DNA of 50,178 nucleotides from Maricaulis salignorans (GTDB taxonomy: Bacteria > Pseudomonadota > Alphaproteobacteria > Caulobacterales > Maricaulaceae): the NCBI RefSeq assembly GCF_900103475.1, contig NZ_FNHG01000022.1, positions 1-50,178 of the forward strand, in the 5' to 3' direction. Positions 18,677-24,789 of the stretch are shown piece by piece. Below the pieces are notes generated by a model. That model did no database searches and was not told the origin of the DNA. It was given only the letters and a program-made list of their open reading frames with translations. The translations under genes were made by a program, and so were the position numbers. How positions within the stretch are numbered: the first letter of the stretch is position 1; each line of letters begins with the position of its first letter.

Positions 18677-20574
18677 TCGAGGAATTCCTTGGTCGATGGC
18701 AGACGCTCACTCTCGATCCGCACCGCCTGGCGCAGCGCCCGGCCAAAGGCCTTGAACGAGCCCTCGACCATGTGGTGGGCATTCTCGCCCTCGACGCGGA
18801 CATGGATCGCCGCTTTCATCGATTCCGCCAGCGAACGGAAAGCGTGCGGTACCATCTCGACCGGGAATTCTCCGACGCGCTCGCCGGGGATCTCGCCCTC
18901 GAATTTGGCAAAGGGCCGTCCCGACAGATCGATCCAGACCCCGGCCCGCGTCTCGTCCATCGGCAGTTCAAAGCCGAAACGGGCAATGCCGCGCTTGTCG
19001 CCCAGCGCCTCGTGCAAGGCTTCGCCGAGCGTCAGGCAGACATCCTCAATCGTGTGGTGGGCATCGATCTCCAGATCGCCGCTCGCGTCGATATTGACCG
19101 CGATACCGGCATGGCGGGCGATCTGGTCGAGCATGTGATCGAAATAGCCGATACCGGTCGAGATCGCGCTCGGCCCGTCGCGGTCGAGATCGACGAAGAC
19201 GGTGATATCCGTCTCCTTGGTCTTGCGGCGCCTGGCGCTGGTGCGCAGGCGCGGACCCGATACGTCATCCGGCCAGGCCTGCGCCCATTCGCGCCGCAGC
19301 CGCATCGCAGTCGCGTGCCCGGCCAGCCCCTCGAGGGCGGCCAGACGCTCAACCGTCGGGGCCATCGCCGCTGCGCCGGCCTTGCTGGCGCGCAATATGG
19401 TGGTGGTCTTCTGAAACGCCTCGACCGTAACACCGCCATGGGCACGCGCCGCACCGCCCGTGGGCAGGGTGTGGTTAGGGCCGGCGGCATAATCACCTGC
19501 CGCTTCCGGCGCCCAGGCGCCGACAAAGATCGAACCGGCATGGCGCACGCGGCGCACCAGGGCTTCCGCCTCGCCGAGCTGCAGGATCAGGTGTTCCGGC
19601 GCATAGGCATTGGCGATGTCGGCGGCCTGATCGAGGCTTTCGCACAGGATGGTGCGCGAGTGGCGCATGGCCTGACGGGCGATATCGGCGCGCGGCAGCC
19701 CCATGAGCTGTGTTTCGACTTCAGCGGCAATCCGCTCGCGCGTGGCCGCATCGAAGCAGACCAGCATGACCTGTGCCGACGGGTCGTGCTCGGCCTGGCT
19801 CAAGAGATCGCTGGCAACGAATGCGGCGTCGGCATTCGCATCGGCGATCACCATCACCTCGCTCGGCCCGGCGGGCAGATCGACGGCGGGGCCGCCCGGA
19901 AGACTGGCGACATAGGCCTTGGCGGCAGCGACCCAGGCATTGCCCGGCCCGAAAATCTTGTCGGCACGGGGCAGACCGGCCGAGCCGGTGGCGAGCGCGG
20001 CGACGGCCTGGGCCCCGCCGATGGCATAGACCTCATCCAGCCCGAGCAGGCTGGCCGCCGCGAGCAGGACCGGATCAACGCCCTGCGGCCCCGCGGGCGG
20101 CGCAACAATGACTATCCGCGGTACGCCGGCGAGCTGGGCCGGGATGGCGAGCATGATGAGGGTCGAGACCAGCGGTGCGCTGCCGGCGGGCACGTAGAGG
20201 GCTACGACATCGACCGGTGTGGCGCGGCGCGAGGCCGTTACGCCGGGCCAGGTCTCGACACTGTAGGAGCCATAGCCCTGGCGGACGTGGAAACGGCGCA
20301 CAGCGTCGGCGGCGGCGAGGATGGCTTCGGCATCGGCCTCGTCCAGACCGGCGCGAGCGGCGGCGATGGCGGCTGCATCGACGCGAAAATCCGCCGGGGC
20401 GTAACCATCGAGACGGTCAGCATAATCGCGCACGGCCGCCTCACCGCCGGCATAAATCGCATCGACGATCTCGCGCGCGGCGGCACCGGCCGTGTCGGTA
20501 GACTCCGGGCGTTGCAGCATGGCGCGGCGCGTGGCCGCGTCGGCGGCGGACCAGTTTTGGGGTTCAAGCATCAT
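18673..20574 (-). CDS. hisD-hisB: Fused histidinol dehydrogenase - imidazoleglycerol-phosphate dehydratase
   Basis: One uninterrupted frame of about 633 residues. Residues 1-435 are a full HisD, matching the roughly 434-residue stand-alone enzyme: zinc/catalytic residues Gln260 and His263 (LLSQAEHD), Glu327-His328 (YAPEHL), Asp361 (GDYAAGPNHTLPT) and His420 (GLAGHA). Residues 437-633 are a full IGP dehydratase without phosphatase domain: RKTKETDITV (450-459), GYFDHMLDQIARH, DAHHTIED (505-512) and HHMVEGSFKAFGRAL. At the junction, codons 436-437 contain ATGA out of frame (19268-19265), possibly a relic of an overlapping stop/start. No ATG, GTG or TTG with a ribosome site precedes the HisB part in frame except Met424. 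HisD and IGPD catalyse the last and the sixth steps. Start at 20574, directly after the hisG stop. Confidence 0.9.
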   Translation of the reverse strand: MMLEPQNWSAADAATRRAMLQRPESTDTAGAAAREIVDAIYAGGEAAVRDYADRLDGYAPADFRVDAAAIAAARAGLDEADAEAILAAADAVRRFHVRQGYGSYSVETWPGVTASRRATPVDVVALYVPAGSAPLVSTLIMLAIPAQLAGVPRIVIVAPPAGPQGVDPVLLAAASLLGLDEVYAIGGAQAVAALATGSAGLPRADKIFGPGNAWVAAAKAYVASLPGGPAVDLPAGPSEVMVIADANADAAFVASDLLSQAEHDPSAQVMLVCFDAATRERIAAEVETQLMGLPRADIARQAMRHSRTILCESLDQAADIANAYAPEHLILQLGEAEALVRRVRHAGSIFVGAWAPEAAGDYAAGPNHTLPTGGAARAHGGVTVEAFQKTTTILRASKAGAAAMAPTVERLAALEGLAGHATAMRLRREWAQAWPDDVSGPRLRTSARRRKTKETDITVFVDLDRDGPSAISTGIGYFDHMLDQIARHAGIAVNIDASGDLEIDAHHTIEDVCLTLGEALHEALGDKRGIARFGFELPMDETRAGVWIDLSGRPFAKFEGEIPGERVGEFPVEMVPHAFRSLAESMKAAIHVRVEGENAHHMVEGSFKAFGRALRQAVRIESERLPSTKEFLE

Positions 20575-20575
20575 C

Positions 20576-21457
20576 TCAGGCCAGCATTTTCTCGATCGGC
20601 AGAACCAGGATGGCGCGCGCGCCCTCCTTCTCCAGCGCTTCCAGGGTTTCCCAGAAGACGCGCTCGCGGCACACCGCATGCAGCGCCACGACATCATCGC
20701 GGCCCGCGACCTGGGCGATGGTCGGCGCATCGGCGCCGGGCAGCAGCGCACGGATCGCGTCGAGCCGGTCTTTCGGCGCGTTGAGCATGATGTATTTGGT
20801 CTGCGAGGAGGCAATCACGCCCTCGGCGCGGCGCATCAGGATGCGGGCAATACTGTCCGTCTCCGGTGCCTGCACGCCCTTGCGCCGGATGAGGACCGCC
20901 TCGCTCTCGAACACGGTCTCGATCGCCTTGAGCCCATTGGCCTGCAGCGTCGCCCCGGAGGAGACCAGATCACAGATCGCATCGGCAATGTGCAGGCGCG
21001 GGGCGACCTCGACCGAGCCGCGCATTTCGACGATTTCGACATCGATACCGCGTGTCGCGAGATAGGCTCTGGTGATGCCGGGATAGGAGGTGGCGATCGC
21101 CTTGCCCTGCAGATCGGCAAGGTCACGGATTTCGCCCTCGACCGGCACGGCCAGTTTGAGACGGCAGGTGGCGAAACCGAGCCGCAGGGCGATTTCGAGC
21201 TCGGCGGTGCGGCCACCGGCAAGTTGTTCCTCGCGCAGCACATTTTCGCCGACAATGCCGTAATCGCAAGCGCCGCTGGCGACGAAATTCGGGATGTCAT
21301 CATCGCGCACCAGCATCAGGTCGACGGGCATGTTCTCGGCCCGCTGGTGCAGCTTGTCGCGGCCATAGGCGAAGCGCAGGCCGCAGCGCTTCAACAGATC
21401 CATACCGCCTTCGGAGAGGCGGCCCTTGCTTTGAACGGCGATGCGCAAACGGGTCAC
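20576..21457 (-). CDS. hisG: ATP phosphoribosyltransferase, long form
   Basis: First enzyme of histidine synthesis, about 293 residues, so the long HisG type with its own C-terminal ACT-like regulatory domain (about 220-293); it should not need HisZ. RIAVQSKGRLSEGG, the VRDDDIPNFVASGACDYGIVGENVL region and the PRPP-loop-like DLVSSGATLQANGL are recognisable. The start is a GTG at 21457 with AAGGA upstream; its GTGA overlaps the stop of the TrpR-like gene. Long HisG is the gammaproteobacterial type; many Alphaproteobacteria carry short HisG plus HisZ. Confidence 0.95.
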   Translation of the reverse strand: MTRLRIAVQSKGRLSEGGMDLLKRCGLRFAYGRDKLHQRAENMPVDLMLVRDDDIPNFVASGACDYGIVGENVLREEQLAGGRTAELEIALRLGFATCRLKLAVPVEGEIRDLADLQGKAIATSYPGITRAYLATRGIDVEIVEMRGSVEVAPRLHIADAICDLVSSGATLQANGLKAIETVFESEAVLIRRKGVQAPETDSIARILMRRAEGVIASSQTKYIMLNAPKDRLDAIRALLPGADAPTIAQVAGRDDVVALHAVCRERVFWETLEALEKEGARAILVLPIEKMLA

Positions 21458-21774
21458 GATTGGGTTTCCTTCAGGCGTTCGAGAATGAGGCGGTAGCCCT
21501 GCCAGGGCTCCTGGGTGAGAAAGCGCGAGACGCGGGTGACGGTGGTCGTACTGGCCCCGGTCATCTCGCTGATTTCGCGATAGGAATGACCACCTTCGGC
21601 GAGCAGACCAGCCACCCGCCAACGCTCGGTCAGCGTCTTCATCTCGCCCGGGGTGAGCAGATCGCGCAAAAAGCGTTCGCCCTCTTCCTCGGTCTTGATG
21701 GCACGCAGCGCAGCACAGAGCGGACCCAGGTCCGGCGGGTCATTACGGCGGTCGTCAGTCATGTCATCGATCAT
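21454..21774 (-). CDS. TrpR-like regulator (YerC/YecD family), probable his regulator
   Basis: 106 residues with a TrpR-type helix-turn-helix: LLTPGEMKTLTERWRVAGLLAEGGHSYREISEMTGASTTTVTRVSRFL (about 40-88). It is the first gene of the his operon, its stop overlaps the hisG start (GTGA), and AGGAGG sits 7 nt before its ATG. YerC/YecD proteins next to his genes have been proposed as histidine-responsive repressors (HisR). Control of this operon from the palindrome at 21799-21816 is inferred. Confidence 0.85.
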   Translation of the reverse strand: MIDDMTDDRRNDPPDLGPLCAALRAIKTEEEGERFLRDLLTPGEMKTLTERWRVAGLLAEGGHSYREISEMTGASTTTVTRVSRFLTQEPWQGYRLILERLKETQS

Positions 21775-21794
21775 GAATCGTCCTCCTGAGTGCC

Positions 21795-21822
21795 GATATA
21801 GCGTGTTAGCGCACTACCACAA
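21795..21822 (-). promoter_or_regulatory. Probable his operon promoter with operator-like palindrome in the spacer
   Basis: On the minus strand, TTGTGG (21822-21817) and TATATC (21800-21795) are spaced by 16 nt, a good sigma70-like arrangement 20 nt before the AGGAGG of the TrpR-like gene. The 18 bp at 21799-21816 (TAGCGTGTTAGCGCACTA) form an imperfect palindrome, TAG-G-G-TA-C-C-CTA, that fills the spacer. A repressor bound there would exclude polymerase. Confidence 0.5.
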
Positions 21823-21848
21823 TGGGGCAAATGCAGGGGGGACACAAA

Positions 21849-22002
21849 CGGGACATGCTCCGGCTTCGCCGGTGCGTGTCCCGACTGGCGAGAGTCCGGG
21901 CGCGGCGTTCCCAGACTTGGTCGGACCTCGTGAGAGAGCGGTCATGGTGTTCGAGACTTCACCAAAACGGGACACGCACCGGCAAAGCCGGAGCATGTCC
22001 CG
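21849..22002. repeat. Paired 35-bp palindromic repeats in inverted orientation
   Basis: 21849-21883 and 21968-22002 are inverted copies differing by one base. Each copy is itself a hairpin: CGGGACA(T/C)GC...GC(G/A)TGTCCCG around CCGGC-TTC-GCCGG, a stem of about 16 pairs with two mismatches. They lie 35-190 bp upstream of the his promoter region. This resembles a REP doublet; no coding sequence lies within it. Confidence 0.8.
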
Positions 22003-22075
22003 GTGCGCTGCGCGAAGGCGTGTGCCCGATTGCGCGTCGCGCCCCTATGCGTCCCGCCCCGCCCGCCGGGCAGAG

Positions 22076-22217
22076 CCATCCCTGAAATCCTTGCCAAACA
22101 GGGCGCCAGACTGGAGTTGAGCTGTCAAGGGTCTCGACCGCGCAGCGGCGCCTGCGGCGCCCTTGACAGCTCAACTCCAGTCTGGCCGGATCCCGGCATG
22201 GTTTTCAGGGCGGGGGC
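22076..22217. repeat. Large palindromic element with perfect 26-bp core arms
   Basis: A perfect 26-bp inverted repeat (22106-22131 and 22160-22185; CCAGACTGGAGTTGAGCTGT...) encloses a 28-nt GC-rich loop with its own GGCGCC-containing stem. Outside the core the symmetry continues imperfectly (CCCTGAAA near 22080 against TTTCAGGG at 22203-22210), making a near-palindrome of about 140 bp. It lies just downstream of the gene ending at 22245 and may act as its terminator, but the size suggests a MITE-like element. Confidence 0.75.
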
Positions 22218-22244
22218 TGGCGGGGAAGCGTGGGAAATCGCCCC

Positions 22245-23171
22245 TCACCCATTCTCATAGCTAAGATCGAGAAGCGGCTTGGCTCTTTCGAAATCGGCAG
22301 CAGAGGTGATAACGATTTCCAGATCTCCCGTCCCAAAATGGCCGATCTTCCGGACGTCCCGAGTAAAGCCCTTTTCAAGCTGGATCGTGTCCGGATCAAC
22401 CTTCACATAAACCAGCAAATTACGGGTTCGAGTATGCACCTCGACGCAGGCAAAATTCTTGATGCGTTTGAAGGCAAAGTACTTTTTCAGGGCCTTGACT
22501 TGAACATCATCACCCAGATTGATCAGGTATTCCTTCAAGGCATCAAAACGATCCGTCAGTTCCTGGTCAGCTTGCGCCAAATAGTCCGAGACTGTCTTGT
22601 CGCCGGCTCGTGAGCCGCTGGAAACGGAGGACATCACCTGGGCTGCTGCAGCACCATTGGTTGGCGCGGAGACGGCGTTCACTTGTTCCAGCATCAACAA
22701 GTCATCACCGAACCTCATATATCGTATCAGTTCGATATTGTGGTTCATCTGTTTGATGGCGTGCTCATCATACTTGCTGAAATCGCCGGCGATGCAGATC
22801 AGCCTAGGTGCCGACCATTCGACGGCCTGCGCGGCTTCAGCGCCCAGGTTTTTTAACACCAACATTTCAAAGTCGCCGCGATGGGTAACGAGCCAATCGA
22901 GGTAGAAGAGGCCCTGATTGATGACATTCGCATTCGTTGCGCGCTTGTATTCGATGATCACGGGGCATCCATTTTCATCGATGCCTAGCGTGTCCATGCG
23001 CCCACCATGCTCGCGACCGGTCGAAAACTCCGACGCCAGAAAGCGAACACCCAGGAACGTCTCCAGATTGCGTTCGATCAATGCCTGCAGCGACTTCTCC
23101 AGAGCCGCAGCCTTACCGTGGATCTCGGCGACTCGATCATCGTGGAGGCGGAAGAGTTTCAAATCACTCAT
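22245..23171 (-). CDS. PD-(D/E)XK nuclease-like protein with C-terminal DUF5655-type domain
   Basis: 308 residues. The N-terminal half contains GRMDTLGIDENGCPVIIEYKRA (about 58-78), the D-(x)n-E-x-K pattern of PD-(D/E)XK nuclease folds, with a second half-conserved QGLFYLDWL helix. The C-terminal part (about 215-305) has LKKYFAFKRIKNFACVEVH, FTRDVRKIGHFGTGDLEI and a final helix-SYENG, matching proteins I know as COG3586/DUF5655, once loosely called predicted transport proteins. No membrane segment is present, so a transporter role is unlikely. It is AT-richer than the his genes and sits beside palindromic elements, which suggests an accessory, perhaps acquired, gene. Function not established. 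Confidence 0.65.
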   Translation of the reverse strand: MSDLKLFRLHDDRVAEIHGKAAALEKSLQALIERNLETFLGVRFLASEFSTGREHGGRMDTLGIDENGCPVIIEYKRATNANVINQGLFYLDWLVTHRGDFEMLVLKNLGAEAAQAVEWSAPRLICIAGDFSKYDEHAIKQMNHNIELIRYMRFGDDLLMLEQVNAVSAPTNGAAAAQVMSSVSSGSRAGDKTVSDYLAQADQELTDRFDALKEYLINLGDDVQVKALKKYFAFKRIKNFACVEVHTRTRNLLVYVKVDPDTIQLEKGFTRDVRKIGHFGTGDLEIVITSAADFERAKPLLDLSYENG

Positions 23172-23496
23172 GCAACTACGGTCTCCGCGAAAACTGGACA
23201 GTTATGGAAGTTGTATAGAACCCAAGTGCACATCGTTCCAGCTCAGGTTCTCCTCGCAGGACGTAGTAGCCCCGGAAGTTGCGCCCATCGGGACCAGGGT
23301 CCGAATCCCAACCGTGCGCTCAGAGCAGTAGCCACCGAACGGCTGCGCCGGGCCGCCCCGTCGACTCCCTTTTCCCCGGGACGCGTACCAGAGGTACACG
23401 TCCCTCTACGCTGACCCGTGAGTCACCCCCCTCGCCATCCGCCACCCCACCCCCTATATCTCCATCATCTCATAGCTACAGAGTCTCGCACCCAGG
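23172..23496. other. Intergenic region with one strong hairpin
   Basis: No gene supported. The clearest structure is GGGACGCGTACC (23378-23389), loop AGA, GGTACACGTCCC (23393-23404): a 12-bp stem with one mismatch. The 11-mer GAGGTACACGT at 23391-23401 also occurs at 1020-1030, next to a weaker GTACC/GGTAC hairpin. I checked for a tRNA because of GGGTCCGAATCCC-like sequence near 23300 and could not fold one. The promoter for the ArsR-family gene must lie in the last 100 bp, but I cannot place it. Confidence 0.4.
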
Positions 23497-23814
23497 ATGG
23501 ACTATACCCAGATGCAGCCGGTCGCCGAGACCGTGGCCGATATCATGAAGACACTGGCGCATCCCAAGCGGCTGCTGGCGCTGTGTGCGCTGGTGGACCA
23601 GGAGCGGTCTGTCGGCGAGCTGGCGGCGGGGCTGGGGGTGCGGGACCAGGCGATGTCGCAGCAATTGGCGATTCTGCGCAATAAGGGGCTGGTGGCGACG
23701 CGGCGGCATAATCAGACGATTTATTACAGCCTCGCCAGCGCCGAGATTCGCACCCTTATGGAATCTCTCTACAAGACCTATTGTCCCCCCGGGGACGCCA
23801 CACGCCCTGCCTGA
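23497..23814 (+). CDS. ArsR-family persulfide-sensing repressor (BigR/SqrR type)
   Basis: 105-residue winged-helix repressor: LAHPKRLLALCALVDQERSVGELAAGLGVRDQAMSQQLAILRNKGLVATRRHNQTIYYSLAS. Cys30 (helix 2) and Cys96 (C-terminal YKTYCPPG) occupy the positions of the two cysteines that form a (poly)sulfide bridge in BigR/SqrR, unlike the metal sites of ArsR/SmtB. The next gene is a BigR-linked MBL hydrolase, which fits. Start at 23497 or the nearby ATG at 23512; neither has a strong ribosome site. Expected to repress the downstream genes until sulfide appears. Confidence 0.88.
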   Translation: MDYTQMQPVAETVADIMKTLAHPKRLLALCALVDQERSVGELAAGLGVRDQAMSQQLAILRNKGLVATRRHNQTIYYSLASAEIRTLMESLYKTYCPPGDATRPA

Positions 23815-23919
23815 TCCCCGCCCGGCCCGGCAGGTCGCACTTGCGTACTTGCATAGTTTTGCAGGAACACCATATTCAAACCAGAACAGCGTCAGTAAAC
23901 CGCGTCCCAGGAGCCATCG

Positions 23920-24789
23920 ATGAACCGCCCGCCCGAGATCAAATCCTTCTTCGACCCGGACACGTTCACGGTCAGCTATGTCGTCTGGGATGCGGCGACG
24001 AAACGCGCCGCGGTGATCGATTCCGTGCTCAATTACTGCCCGGCTTCCGGGCGCACCCACACCCAGTCCGCCGATGCGGTGATCGACTTCGTGCGCTCGC
24101 AAGGCCTGACCATCGACTGGGTGCTGGAAACCCATGTCCATGCCGACCATCTCTCGGCGGCGCCCTATATCAAGGAGAAGCTCGGCGGCCGGATCGGCAT
24201 CGGCAATCATGTCAGCCAGGTGCAGGACGTGTTCGGCGAGATATTCGATGCCGGACCGGACTTTGCCCATGACGGCTCGCAATTCGATCATTTGTTCGAG
24301 GATGGCGAGCGCTTCAAGATTGGCGAGATCGAGGCCGAGGCGATCTGGACGCCGGGCCATACGCCGGCCTGTCAGGTCTATCATATCGGCGATGCGGCCT
24401 TTGTCGGCGATACGCTCTTCATGCCCGATTTCGGCACCGCACGCTGCGACTTCCCCGGCGGCGATGCGGCGACGCTCTATCGCTCGGTGCAGAAAATCTA
24501 CGCCCTGCCCGACGAGACGCGGCTTTTCATGTGCCATGATTATATGGCGCCCGGTCGCGAGGAATTTGCCTGGGAGACCACGGTGGCCGAGCAAAAGGCG
24601 AGCAATATCCATATCAAGGCCGGCACGAGCGAGGCCGCTTTCGTCAAGATGCGCACGGAGCGCGACGCAACCCTCTCCATGCCGACGCTGATCCTGCCTT
24701 CGGTGCAGGTCAATATGCGCGCGGGACATTTGCCGGAGCCGGCGGAGAATGGCCGCCGCTATCTGAAAATCCCGCTCAATGCAGTCTGA
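23920..24789 (+). CDS. Persulfide dioxygenase-like MBL-fold protein (Blh type)
   Basis: 289 residues, metallo-beta-lactamase fold. THVHADHLSAA holds His72, His74 and Asp76; TPGHTPACQVY and VGDTLFMPDFGTARCDFPGG supply the second His and the ligand Asp; LFMCHDY follows. This is the pattern of mononuclear-iron ETHE1/Blh-type persulfide dioxygenases, which oxidise glutathione persulfide to sulfite. AGGAG precedes the ATG by 8 nt. Paired with a BigR-like repressor and a SulP transporter, it implies sulfide detoxification. A rhodanese domain is absent. Confidence 0.85.
   Translation: MNRPPEIKSFFDPDTFTVSYVVWDAATKRAAVIDSVLNYCPASGRTHTQSADAVIDFVRSQGLTIDWVLETHVHADHLSAAPYIKEKLGGRIGIGNHVSQVQDVFGEIFDAGPDFAHDGSQFDHLFEDGERFKIGEIEAEAIWTPGHTPACQVYHIGDAAFVGDTLFMPDFGTARCDFPGGDAATLYRSVQKIYALPDETRLFMCHDYMAPGREEFAWETTVAEQKASNIHIKAGTSEAAFVKMRTERDATLSMPTLILPSVQVNMRAGHLPEPAENGRRYLKIPLNAV

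Noticed and set aside
18772-20784. 670-codon open frame on the plus strand, opposite hisD-hisB
   Set aside because: It mirrors the codon structure of the real minus-strand gene, has no ribosome site or recognisable domain, and such mirror frames occur opposite almost every GC-rich gene here (for example opposite hutF, acsA, aceB and the TonB receptors).
23280-23420. tRNA-like sequence (GGGTCCGAATCCC-type T-arm look-alike)
   Set aside because: No acceptor stem, D-arm or anticodon arm could be paired around it on either strand.
23815-23919. SqrR-type ATTC-N8-GAAT operator before the persulfide dioxygenase
   Set aside because: Only a half site (ATTC in CATATTCAAACC) is present; no matching GAAT at the right spacing.
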